Assembly (NCBI GenBank): GCA_022775765.1
Contig: JALFKC010000070.1
Span: 1-36,772 of the forward strand
DNA: 36,772 bases
From: Campylobacter sp.
Lineage (GTDB): Bacteria > Campylobacterota > Campylobacteria > Campylobacterales > Campylobacteraceae
Direction of reading: 5' to 3'
The translations under genes were made by a program, and so were the position numbers. A model generated the notes under the pieces. It was not told where the DNA came from, did no database searches, and saw nothing but the letters and a program-made list of their open reading frames with translations. Shown here one piece after another: positions 10,777-18,676 of this stretch. Position 1 is the stretch's first letter; every line of letters begins with the position of its first letter.

Positions 10777-11883
10777 ATGTTTGAGATTTTACAAATTTAT
10801 TGGTGGTTTATAATAAGCTTGTTAGCTGGAATTTTTGTCTTTATGACATTTGTGCAAGGTGGTCAGACTCTGCTTTTTTGCTTCAAAGATGAGCATGAAA
10901 AGGATATGATAGTAAATTCCATCGGCAAAAAGTGGGAGCTAACTTTTACTACTTTAGTTATGTTTGGCGGAGCGTGTTTTGCGGCGTTTCCATTGTTTTA
11001 TTCGACTAGCTTTGGCGGGGCGTATTGGGTGTGGATGGCGATACTATTTTGCTTTATCATTCAAGCGGTTTCATATGAATATAGAAAAAAGCCAAACAAT
11101 TTCCTAGGTCAAAAAACTTATGAGATTTTTATGTTTATAAATGGCTCTTTGGGGCTATTTTTAATCGGCGTTGCGTTAAGCACATTTTTTAGTGGAAGTG
11201 AGTTTAGCCTTAACTCAAGGAATTTTGTCTCGTGGCAAAATCCACTTCGTGGGCTTGAGGCTCTAGGAAATCCGCTAAATTATCTGTTAGGATTTGCCCT
11301 AATTTTTGCAGCTAGGGTTGGTGGATCGCTATATCTTATAAATCACATTGATGAAGAGAGCTTAAGGGTAAAATTTAGAAAACACCTTAAATTTGACACT
11401 CTATTTTTTGTGCTGTTTTTCGTGGCATTTTTATTTTGGATATCACTAAAAGATGGTTTTTACGTGGTTGATGGGGCTGTAATGATGAAAAAATATCACT
11501 ATTTTTTAAATTTTTTGGCTAATCCTTTTATATTTATAGCTTTGATAATTGGCGTGCTTTTGGCTCTTTTTGGAATTTATAAAGGAGCTTTTAGCAAAAG
11601 CACTCACGGGATTTGGTTTTGGGGCTTTGGCGTGGTTATAGCAGTGACAGCTCTATTTTTTAGCCTTGGAATGAGTGGAAATGTGTTTTATCCATCAAGC
11701 GTGGATCTAAATAGCTCTCTGGGCATACATAACGCTAGTTCAAGCCTTTATACACTAAAAACTATGGCTTATATCTCAGTGTTTATACCATTTGTATTAG
11801 CCTATATAAGCTATGTTTGGAAGAGTATGGATAGGGTTAAGATGACTAGAGATGAGATAGAAAAAAGTGAGCATATTTACTAG
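10777..11883 (+). CDS. cydB: cytochrome bd-type quinol oxidase subunit II (CydB/CioB)
   Basis: 368 residues with about eight to nine membrane segments, starting one base after the cydA stop. CydB pairs with CydA and completes the oxidase. Typical features are the WWFIISLLAGIFVFMTFVQGG start and the central YEYRKK and AARVGGSLYL segments. The length is usual for the family. The gene is followed at nine bases by a tiny membrane-peptide gene with its own Shine-Dalgarno. Confidence 0.95.
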   Translation: MFEILQIYWWFIISLLAGIFVFMTFVQGGQTLLFCFKDEHEKDMIVNSIGKKWELTFTTLVMFGGACFAAFPLFYSTSFGGAYWVWMAILFCFIIQAVSYEYRKKPNNFLGQKTYEIFMFINGSLGLFLIGVALSTFFSGSEFSLNSRNFVSWQNPLRGLEALGNPLNYLLGFALIFAARVGGSLYLINHIDEESLRVKFRKHLKFDTLFFVLFFVAFLFWISLKDGFYVVDGAVMMKKYHYFLNFLANPFIFIALIIGVLLALFGIYKGAFSKSTHGIWFWGFGVVIAVTALFFSLGMSGNVFYPSSVDLNSSLGIHNASSSLYTLKTMAYISVFIPFVLAYISYVWKSMDRVKMTRDEIEKSEHIY

Positions 11884-11892
11884 GAGCAAAAG

Positions 11893-12003
11893 ATGACAAA
11901 ATCAATAATTTTATTAATAGTGTGGGTTTGCCTGATATTTTTTAGCTATAAATTTATCAAGCTAAATATCCTTGAGATTGAGAGTAGGGAAAAAGGAAAA
12001 TGA
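11893..12003 (+). CDS. 36-residue single-span membrane peptide, CydX-like candidate
   Basis: ATG at 11893 follows cydB closely with TAGGAG six bases upstream, and the stop overlaps the next gene as ATGA. The peptide starts MTKSIILLIVWVCLIFFSYK, which is one membrane span with a tryptophan at position 11, and ends in a charged tail LEIESREKGK. CydX/CbdX subunits of bd oxidases are 30-50-residue single-span peptides encoded directly after cydB, usually with an N-terminal Trp and a Glu after the span. Size, position and topology agree, but I see no convincing sequence identity with E. coli CydX. Confidence 0.6.
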   Translation: MTKSIILLIVWVCLIFFSYKFIKLNILEIESREKGK

Positions 12004-13088
12004 TGAAAGTAGTGCAAATTTTACCTGAACTCAATGAAGGTGGCGTTGAAAGGGGCGTAGTCGAAATAAACCGCGAGTTTGTTAAAAGAGGCATTGTAAG
12101 TGTAGTTGTCTCTAATGGTGGCAAAATGTCGTCAAATATAGTTAAAGATGGTGGTGAATTTTATGAGTTTGATGTGGCTTCAAAAAATTTGCTAAACGCC
12201 CCTTTTAGAGCTAAAAAATTAAAAAATCTACTTAATAATCTAACCCCAGATATTGTCCATATAAGAAGCAGAGTTCCTGCATGGCTAGTTAATTTGGCAA
12301 AACCAAAAGCAAAAATTATAAGCACAATTCACGGGCTAAATTCAGTAAATTTCTATAGCAAAATTATGACAAAAGCTGACGCACTAATTGTTCCGAGCAA
12401 CTACTCAAAAGAGTATGTTATCACTAATTTTAGTGCCCCAAAAGATTTAATTACAGTCATCCCAAGAGGAGTGGATCTTGCTAGCTTTAATCCTATAAAT
12501 TTACCATCTAAAATAAAGCTACGAAACGATAGGAATTTACCCAATGACAGTTTTATAATCTCGTGTGTTGGCAGGATAACAAATCTTAAAAATATTGAAA
12601 TTTTGCTAAAAGCTACTCCTTTTTTAAAAAATGCATTGCAAAATGTCAAAATTTTGATAGTTGGTGGAGTGCATGAAAAAAGACAAGGATATTTTGAAAG
12701 TTTGAAAGAGCTAATCAAAGCCCAAAATATTCAAAATGAAGTAATTTTTACTGGAAGCGTGAAAAATGTTGCTGAGATTTACAAGCTAAGTGACGCAGTG
12801 GTAAGCCCTTCTCTAAAACCAGAAAGCTTTGGTAGAAGTGTAGCCGAAGCAATTGCTATGAATACACCTGTAGTAGCCAGCAATCACGGCGGTGTAAAAG
12901 ATATTATACTTGATGGTATTAACGGTTATTTTTTCAATCCTAGCAATGCAAAAGAGTTAGTAGACAAACTTTTGCTAGCACAACAGCTTAAATTTGATGG
13001 TTACGAATACATTAAAACAAATTTCAACCTAAATCAGATGGTAGAAAAGACTATAAAAGTCTATGAAAATGCACTAAATAAATCTTGA
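12000..13088 (+). CDS. family 4 glycosyltransferase
   Basis: 362 residues with the GT-B fold pattern. The N-terminal domain begins KVVQILPELNEGGVERG, and the C-terminal nucleotide-sugar domain has VGRITNLKN and the EX7E motif in KPESFGRSVAEAIAMNTPVV. Such enzymes transfer a sugar from an NDP donor, here probably onto lipo-oligosaccharide or another surface glycan; HIRSRVPAWL and STIHGLNSVNFYS are found in a Campylobacter/Helicobacter LPS-related subgroup as I recall it. It is coupled to the preceding peptide gene by a four-base overlap. It is the last host gene before the prophage and is intact. Confidence 0.88.
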   Translation: MMKVVQILPELNEGGVERGVVEINREFVKRGIVSVVVSNGGKMSSNIVKDGGEFYEFDVASKNLLNAPFRAKKLKNLLNNLTPDIVHIRSRVPAWLVNLAKPKAKIISTIHGLNSVNFYSKIMTKADALIVPSNYSKEYVITNFSAPKDLITVIPRGVDLASFNPINLPSKIKLRNDRNLPNDSFIISCVGRITNLKNIEILLKATPFLKNALQNVKILIVGGVHEKRQGYFESLKELIKAQNIQNEVIFTGSVKNVAEIYKLSDAVVSPSLKPESFGRSVAEAIAMNTPVVASNHGGVKDIILDGINGYFFNPSNAKELVDKLLLAQQLKFDGYEYIKTNFNLNQMVEKTIKVYENALNKS

Positions 13089-13215
13089 GTTTATAATTTT
13101 AAAAAATTAAAATTGCACTATTGACACTCTTTAAAATTCCAGATTTAAGATATTCTATAATAAATCAATGCGAATTGCCTATAGAAATTTGCATTAAAAT
13201 ATGACAATTCTCACG

Positions 13216-13246
13216 AAAAAGGTAAAAAATATTCTCATTTTTTACC
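13216..13246 (-). terminator. terminator of the phage late (tail) operon
   Basis: GGTAAAAAAT (13221-13230), loop ATTCTC, ATTTTTTACC (13237-13246): a perfect 10-bp stem followed on the minus strand by TTTTTCG. It lies about 80 bases after the last phage gene and is properly oriented to end the minus-strand operon. Confidence 0.65.
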
Positions 13247-13288
13247 TTAAAGTAAATATATAATTCTTAAAATGTAAAAAATGAGAAT
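13231..13288. repeat. inverted pair of the 15-bp prophage word at the phage end
   Basis: ATTCTCATTTTTTAC at 13231-13245 and its exact reverse complement GTAAAAAATGAGAAT at 13274-13288. A partial copy, ATTCTCAC, is at 13206-13213. The same word recurs exactly at 22137, 29115 and 33974. At a phage end these could be transposase or repressor binding sites. Confidence 0.5.
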
Positions 13289-13324
13289 TATTGTTTTGCA
13301 AAAAATTATAAAAATTTATATAAC

Positions 13325-13732
13325 TTATCTCATTATGCCTTTAAAAATTTCATCTTCTAAAGACTTGATATATCTATTTTTTGCTCTTGTGTAGTCTCTA
13401 CTTTTTAGATACTCATTGGCTGCATTTTTAAAGTAAGGGTTTGCTTTGATACCTGGATGATTAACCTTTTTGCCATAGATTTTACCTAGCTTTTTATTAG
13501 CTAATACCTTTTTATTCTTTACACTTATAGTATAAGGCTTTGTTCCATCATGCACAAACTTAGCATATGGGGCAGCTTTGGTATTGCCTATATATGCTAC
13601 ACCTTTTCCACCCCTGCTATTCCAAACTCTGATATCTCCTTTTAAATTGCCTGTATCAACTGGGGCTTTATCTCTTGCTTTGTTTGCTATGCCATCTGCT
13701 ACTTCGTTGATAAAAATATCTAAAATATCCAT
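13325..13732 (-). CDS. HK97 gp10-like tail/neck protein
   Basis: 135 residues, basic. The N-terminal KARDKAPVDTGNLKGDIRV, a central APYAKFVHDGTKPY, and HPGIKANPYFKNAANEY near the C-terminus are the hallmark blocks of the HK97 gp10 family, which completes the head-tail joint. Such genes normally lie between capsid and tail tube; here it is the last gene of the tail operon, with no gap from the preceding gene. The placement could mean a relocated gene or a related function at the tail tip. Confidence 0.75.
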   Translation of the reverse strand: MDILDIFINEVADGIANKARDKAPVDTGNLKGDIRVWNSRGGKGVAYIGNTKAAPYAKFVHDGTKPYTISVKNKKVLANKKLGKIYGKKVNHPGIKANPYFKNAANEYLKSRDYTRAKNRYIKSLEDEIFKGIMR

Positions 13733-14044
13733 CTATTCATCCCCATAATACGCTATCTTTACATTCTCACCATTAACTACTGCCTTTATGTAGCCTTTTG
13801 GCGCGTCTGGTAAAGGCATAGTAGGCAAGGTAGAGTTAAATTTCATTAGCCCTTTTATGTCTATATCCTTAACCGTGAAATTTAGAGTTTCACTCCCATC
13901 TTTTGGGGCATATCTTTCATCGCTCTCATTTTTTGTATAAAGCTCGTTTTTTGCATAAATTTTAGAAAAATTATCATTTATTATAATTCGCCACGCAGTT
14001 GCTCCAAGCTCCATCGTCTCAAGCCCGTTATTTAAAATCGCCAT
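13733..14044 (-). CDS. short tail-fibre-like protein
   Basis: 103 residues. The start (LGATAWRIIINDNFSKIY, about 13-30) resembles the WR...NxNF motif of phage fibre N-termini, and LYTKNESDERYAP (about 36-48) matches the LYTKxExDxRYA repeat often found in tail fibres. The C-terminal half is beta-rich with a KGYIKAVVNGENVKIAYYGD end. The protein is too short for a full fibre and may be a collar or fibre-base protein. It abuts the gp10-like gene directly. Confidence 0.55.
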   Translation of the reverse strand: MAILNNGLETMELGATAWRIIINDNFSKIYAKNELYTKNESDERYAPKDGSETLNFTVKDIDIKGLMKFNSTLPTMPLPDAPKGYIKAVVNGENVKIAYYGDE

Positions 14045-14053
14045 TATTAACTC

Positions 14054-14281
14054 CTATTTTTTAATCTCTTTACTTCTTAAATCACCAAACCAAATTATAT
14101 TTCCTTTTAATTCACAAGTCCCAAAAAGCTCAGGCACAACGCGGGAATTTGAATTAGTTGGCACATTAAACTCATCAAGCCCTTTAGCTTTTGCATTTTC
14201 CATTTCAGGTGGCACAGGCATAAGTAGATACACTGCTACCATCGCTATAGCTGTAACTGCTGCTATTATTGCATAAAACAT
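14054..14281 (-). CDS. small tail-tip-associated membrane-anchored protein
   Basis: 75 residues: a hydrophobic N-terminus (3-22), then LDEFNVPTNSNSRVVPELFG and NIIWFGDLRSKEI. The 'defxvPTaxegrxVPxxFGTxxxxxxNxxWxGD' pattern is one I recognise from short genes next to the tail tip gene in transposable siphoviruses of Pseudomonas and relatives. The role is probably in tail tip assembly; the function is not established. It lies directly after the tail tip gene. Confidence 0.55.
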   Translation of the reverse strand: MFYAIIAAVTAIAMVAVYLLMPVPPEMENAKAKGLDEFNVPTNSNSRVVPELFGTCELKGNIIWFGDLRSKEIKK

Positions 14282-14290
14282 TTTTTCTCC

Positions 14291-16342
14291 TTAAATAGTA
14301 ATCTTTACTTCTTTGCTTAAAATACCCGTTGTATAGGCAACATTATAAAAGCTGTAAGTTAGATGTTTATTTGTCTCATACTCAAAGTTATCAGCTTTTA
14401 TGTGAAACTCACTTCCATCTGAAATTTTAAGTAAAACTTCATTTTCCATTAGATTTTCATCAACTCCTGCAGATATCACATCAGAACTTCTAAAATTTGC
14501 TCCGTGAAGTCTAACACAATTTACCCATTTAAAATAGGTTTTAGAGTCCTTTTTCCAAGCTTTTAAATTGCTAATTGGATAGGGCATTTTAGCTTTACCA
14601 CTGTGATTAAACTCAAGTTTTTTAGTCTCGGCGCTATCTGCAAAGTTTCCTGCTTTAAAATAAATCGTTGTTTTTGGTGAGATTAGTTCTAATACATCCA
14701 AATCATTTGCGTCTTTTGGTGCAAACCATACTTTAGCGCCTTTTAAATGCTTTTTGATCTCTTTACCACTTAAGCCCCTTATCAAATAAGATACTTCCCA
14801 AAGTCCATCACCTAAGCTTTTACGCGTTTTAAAGTTAATATACTCATCATCTATCAAACAAGTCATCTTAAGTCTTTGCCATCCAGCATCAGTTGCATTT
14901 ACAGCCCAAAGTGGGGTTATCTCTCTTACAATAAATTTAGCTTCTCTTGCTACTTCGCCCGTGACTTCTAAAGGCTCATTAAGTTCAGCCAAAGCCCAAG
15001 TTTTGTCTAAATTTATGGTATCACCACTTAAACCATCACTTGCTGTAAAATACTGCACCATTCCAGTTGGCGTAATCGCCATAGGAATTACGCCTTGTTC
15101 GCTTCCGTTTTCAATAGTGGCTTCTACTAAATTGATATATTCTATAGCTCCAACTTTTAGATCTACTGGCTTATAAAGGCTATCTTGCACGGATGTTACA
15201 GTTAGATTTTTAAGTGCGAATACATCTTCTACAGCTTCCACGTCAATATAAGGTTCATCTTTTTCACCACCAAGATTTAAAATACGAAGTTTCATATCCT
15301 TAACTTTTAGCTTATCATTGCTAAATATCACCACATCTCCAACGCTTAAATCCTTAAAAAGCTCAGCACTTACTTGCATCTTTACACTTGCAAAGGGATA
15401 GCTCATCTTTCTCATTGTTCTATTTAAGACAATTTTTGCATTTCTTGCATTACTTATCGCCATAAATTCGCATTCGTAAGTTTTTTCATAGCCTATAGTA
15501 TTTTTTGTGGCTGTGTTAATAGCACTTACGCTTGATTCAATGTTTTGCGTATTATCGGTGTATTTTATAATGCATTTACTATAAGTATCATCCCAGCTCT
15601 TACGCGTAAATTTCACATTTGTGCTGTTGCTTTCGTTGATTTTAAAAAGCGTGTCTGGGTTATAGTCATCTCTTAAGATTTTTAAAGATAGTTTTGAGTT
15701 TGATTTATTTATGTATAAAACACCGTCAATAGTTCTTAAAATCTCTTTTATCCACTCTTTTGCTTCATTTGAACGGCTCATTACAAAGCTTACTCCAAAG
15801 CCCTCATTTTTAAGAGCTTTTGCTACATTTAAAAAGCTAGAACTATCTAAAAACTCCTCACTTAGTTTTATTTTTGAAGTTAATATATACCAAAGTGCAT
15901 GAGCGGGATTTATATCACCATTTATATCGCTAAGTGTGTCATTTATATCAAAGCTAACGCCAAGTTTTGTTCGTTTTGCGATAATGCTGTATTCAGGACA
16001 AGAACTAACATTATCACCTATAAAGCCATTTATTACAAAGTAACTTGTATTTTTATAGCACATACTTGAGCCTGTTTGTTTTGCTATATATGGGTCTGCT
16101 TGTGTTTGAGTGCCATCATAAAAATAGATTTTGCTATCTTTATTTCCACTTCCATTTCCACCACCCATTTGCTGTCCTGTTTTTGCTTCAAAGCTTCCAC
16201 TACTTTTTAAGTGTGGTTCTTTTACCACGTCGCCTTTAAATTTAAACTTTATAAGCTCATCAACCTTTGTGGCAACCGCTACAGCCATACCTAAAAAATA
16301 AGCAAAGCCAATAACTTGTGCGCTTTTACTTTTTTTTCCCAT
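14291..16342 (-). CDS. tail tip / host-specificity protein (gpJ-like)
   Basis: 683 residues, the largest gene after the tape measure and located at the tail-tip position after the BR0599-type hub. The N-terminus has a short hydrophobic stretch (10-26). The middle (about 180-390) has the hub-like pattern FGVSFVMSRSNEAKEWIKEI ... IDGVLYINKSNSKLSLKILR ... DLSVGDVVIFS, seen in gpJ/GTA megatron proteins. The C-terminal third is beta-rich. It probably forms the central tail tip and contacts the host receptor. It is shorter than lambda gpJ, and specificity may lie in this C-terminal part. Confidence 0.7.
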   Translation of the reverse strand: MGKKSKSAQVIGFAYFLGMAVAVATKVDELIKFKFKGDVVKEPHLKSSGSFEAKTGQQMGGGNGSGNKDSKIYFYDGTQTQADPYIAKQTGSSMCYKNTSYFVINGFIGDNVSSCPEYSIIAKRTKLGVSFDINDTLSDINGDINPAHALWYILTSKIKLSEEFLDSSSFLNVAKALKNEGFGVSFVMSRSNEAKEWIKEILRTIDGVLYINKSNSKLSLKILRDDYNPDTLFKINESNSTNVKFTRKSWDDTYSKCIIKYTDNTQNIESSVSAINTATKNTIGYEKTYECEFMAISNARNAKIVLNRTMRKMSYPFASVKMQVSAELFKDLSVGDVVIFSNDKLKVKDMKLRILNLGGEKDEPYIDVEAVEDVFALKNLTVTSVQDSLYKPVDLKVGAIEYINLVEATIENGSEQGVIPMAITPTGMVQYFTASDGLSGDTINLDKTWALAELNEPLEVTGEVAREAKFIVREITPLWAVNATDAGWQRLKMTCLIDDEYINFKTRKSLGDGLWEVSYLIRGLSGKEIKKHLKGAKVWFAPKDANDLDVLELISPKTTIYFKAGNFADSAETKKLEFNHSGKAKMPYPISNLKAWKKDSKTYFKWVNCVRLHGANFRSSDVISAGVDENLMENEVLLKISDGSEFHIKADNFEYETNKHLTYSFYNVAYTTGILSKEVKITI

Positions 16343-17095
16343 TTAGTATCCTTGAGTTACTGGGTTTTTAGATGGCACAAATGGAAATCCACCATAATTT
16401 ACTTCATTATTAAATTTATTTTTGCAAGTGTTAAGAAGTTTATCACACCCTGCATATAGATATAAAACTACATTTTTATTAAGTTTTTTTAGTGGAAACA
16501 TTAAAAATATGCTCTCACCAATGTGCTGCATAATAAAGCTGTGCTGATTGTTAAAGCTAACATATCCACCTAAGAAATAACCATCTTCTTTTTCACCAAT
16601 TTTTGGGCTTTTAATACGGGTAAAATTTTCCAAAAACTCACAATCTTTTCCTAAAAGCGTGAGTGAAAAGTCTTTTTTATTTAAAGCACAATTCTCATCA
16701 AATAGCTCAAACCCACACTCTTTGCTAAATGTGCGAGTTGGGATTTTACCTTTCATTAAAGCTCCAAGTGTGCTAAGCTTGATACTAGCTGTTCCATCTT
16801 TTGCATTAAACTCAACGCTACTAATCCTGCCATAAAATAGAAGTCTTTCATTTGCATCCATAACTTTTACATTTATATTTGTGCTAGGGTTAAACTCTTT
16901 GTATAAATTTATAGGCTCACACTCAAAAGAGCAGCTTATACTTGCGTCATCATTTAGGCTATCTTTTCCAAGTTCATTTAGATAGATAACTTCACTTTTA
17001 TAAACTCTATTTCCCTTTTTTATATCAATTTGAGCGCTTGTATAAAAATACTTATCAAGCATAGCACCAAACTCAAATAGATAGTAACTACTCAT
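16343..17095 (-). CDS. tail hub protein, phage BR0599 / gpL-like, with cysteine cluster
   Basis: 250 residues. The C-terminus carries the BR0599 signature YAGCDKLLNTCKNKFNN followed by GGFPFVPSKNP. Four cysteines are arranged as C127-X8-C136 and C217-X6-C224; in lambda gpL and GTA gp13 the equivalent cysteines bind an iron-sulfur cluster (family knowledge). The N-terminal half is the beta-rich hub domain (ASISCSFECEPINLYKEF region). The gene overlaps the Dit-like gene by eight bases and abuts the tail tip gene, matching GTA/lambda tail-tip order. Confidence 0.75.
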   Translation of the reverse strand: MSSYYLFEFGAMLDKYFYTSAQIDIKKGNRVYKSEVIYLNELGKDSLNDDASISCSFECEPINLYKEFNPSTNINVKVMDANERLLFYGRISSVEFNAKDGTASIKLSTLGALMKGKIPTRTFSKECGFELFDENCALNKKDFSLTLLGKDCEFLENFTRIKSPKIGEKEDGYFLGGYVSFNNQHSFIMQHIGESIFLMFPLKKLNKNVVLYLYAGCDKLLNTCKNKFNNEVNYGGFPFVPSKNPVTQGY

Positions 17096-17660
17096 AAAAT
17101 ATCTCCTTAAATTTAAGGCTTAAACTAAAGCCTACAGCACCATTTTTTGATAGCGTGAAAGTATCACTATCAAACCTAACATTTATTAACTCCATTATTA
17201 AAGTATCTTCATTGATATCTCTATTTAATTCATCTTTTAAAATCATCACTTCACAATTTTTTTTAGTATCTTTTCTAATGTCTAAAATTTGAGTTGCAAA
17301 GTTAAATTCTGGTATAAATATAAACCTGCTTTGATTATAAATAGCATATCCACCGTTTGTGTTTTTGATATTTATAGCACTCACGGGCGCACTAGCTTTT
17401 TCGTAAACTAAAAAATCCCTTTTATAGCTTGGTATATAAAAGCTTTTTAGCATTGCTTGTTTATCTAAAAAGAAGTTTTCAAGCCATCTTGCCTGACTTA
17501 AATTTCGTAAATAATATTTATGGCTTATACTTCTTGCATTTGGTTTAAAGTCATATTTAGCAAGTTTTTCTTTTCCATAAAAACTAAATCCTGCATCTAT
17601 ACTGATATCAGGACTTAAAAGTGGAAAAAAGTATAAAATATCTAGCTTATTATATTTCAT
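17088..17660 (-). CDS. distal tail protein (Dit-like)
   Basis: 190 residues. The central block SQARWLENFFLDKQAMLKSF followed by YIPSYKRDF fits the 'LxxFFxxRxGrxxxFWlPSwxxD' pattern of distal tail proteins in transposable and GTA-like siphoviruses; the rest is beta-rich. It lies between the larger tail proteins and the BR0599 hub, where Dit/DUF2460 genes occur. It overlaps both neighbours by a few bases, implying translational coupling. Confidence 0.6.
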   Translation of the reverse strand: MKYNKLDILYFFPLLSPDISIDAGFSFYGKEKLAKYDFKPNARSISHKYYLRNLSQARWLENFFLDKQAMLKSFYIPSYKRDFLVYEKASAPVSAINIKNTNGGYAIYNQSRFIFIPEFNFATQILDIRKDTKKNCEVMILKDELNRDINEDTLIMELINVRFDSDTFTLSKNGAVGFSLSLKFKEIFYE

Positions 17661-18676
17661 AACATCTCCTTAAACTCAAGCTCAAATTTTAAAGTCTTAG
17701 CGTCAAAAAAGTTATATCTAACACTTTCTTTTGGCGTTGTTTTTATTAAAGGTAGGATGAATTTTTTAGCACTTACTTTTTTACTTAGCGTAATTTCATT
17801 TTTATAAATGCCTGAGATTTTAGCTACTTCATAATCTTTGAAATTATTATAAATTAAAGCACTACCCTCACTTTTAAACTCTTTGTTTATAAGAGTGTCG
17901 GCTTTTATTTTATCAGTTAATTCGCCACTTTTATTTAAAACTTTCGCGCAGCTAAACCACAAAGGAAGCATAATAAATTTATGCATTCCAAAGCTAATTA
18001 ACCCCTCTACGCCGTTATCAATCTCTTTTGTGATAACATTAAAACTTATTATTCTAAGAGCTACGCTTCTTTTTGCTCTTCTAAACTCTTTGCCGTTTTG
18101 AGAGGTGAAGATATCAGTTTTTAGCTCTTTGCTTTCAGTGTATTCATAGTTTGGCAAATAAGAAAAAACAACTGCTCTTTCACCATTTAAGTAAATTGAG
18201 ATGACTTGTTTGTTGCTAAAGTTTAAATTTATTGCTCCATCAATTAATAAATCGCCCAGTTGTTCGGCTCTTATAGTTATTATCCTATACTCATTTGGTT
18301 TAAAAATATCGCCGTTATTTACGCCTAAAAGTAAAACCTCACTTATCTCTCCACTTAGGTTAATACCCTCAAATGTGATATTTTCTAAACCACTATTTCT
18401 TAAATAAAATTTGATCTCTTTTGCAGCTGTTATATTTTCAAAGTCATACTCTCTATTTAGACTTGTATTTTTACCACTATCATCAGTCCATAGATATAGC
18501 CACATAGCTTTATCGTGATAGATAGCTTTGCTTAAATGAGCTTTTTTTGTAGTAGTGGTAGATGGCGTTTTAATCAAAGGCGCAGGATTTATAACTTTAG
18601 CACTTTTTAAATAACTATTTGTTAGAGCGTTAGCATTTAAAAAAACCTTATGATTTCCAGCTAATCCTATTTTCAT
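17657..18676 (-). CDS. tail protein, minor
   Basis: 339 residues, mostly beta-rich. The segment GKEFRRAKRSVALRIISFNV (about 201-220) and the later MLPLWFSCAKV fit the 'GxEqRxAlRxxPRxxlxF ... fxvPLWxd' pattern seen in tail genes of D3112/B3-like phages. The protein overlaps its neighbours by four bases on each side. It probably belongs to the tail tip or fibre base. No catalytic motif is seen. Confidence 0.5.
   Translation of the reverse strand: MKIGLAGNHKVFLNANALTNSYLKSAKVINPAPLIKTPSTTTTKKAHLSKAIYHDKAMWLYLWTDDSGKNTSLNREYDFENITAAKEIKFYLRNSGLENITFEGINLSGEISEVLLLGVNNGDIFKPNEYRIITIRAEQLGDLLIDGAINLNFSNKQVISIYLNGERAVVFSYLPNYEYTESKELKTDIFTSQNGKEFRRAKRSVALRIISFNVITKEIDNGVEGLISFGMHKFIMLPLWFSCAKVLNKSGELTDKIKADTLINKEFKSEGSALIYNNFKDYEVAKISGIYKNEITLSKKVSAKKFILPLIKTTPKESVRYNFFDAKTLKFELEFKEML

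Larger units (their letters stand above)
13089..13324. other. host-prophage junction region
   Basis: 236 bases with no gene. It holds an imperfect inverted repeat AATGCGAATT / AATTTGCATT (13167-13176, 13186-13195), the late-operon terminator (13216-13246), and two oppositely oriented copies of a 15-bp word that recurs in the prophage. The prophage end must lie here because an intact host gene ends at 13088 and a phage gene ends at 13325. No attachment site or target duplication can be fixed without the other end. Confidence 0.6.

Noticed and set aside
13167-13195. Imperfect inverted repeat considered as the glycosyltransferase terminator
   Set aside because: The arms are AT-rich with a mismatch and there is no T-run on the plus strand; not listed as a terminator.
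13089-13215. Attempt to define a TG...CA phage end and a 5-bp target duplication
   Set aside because: Several TG dinucleotides are possible (13131, 13202) and the right end is outside the window, so no end can be fixed.
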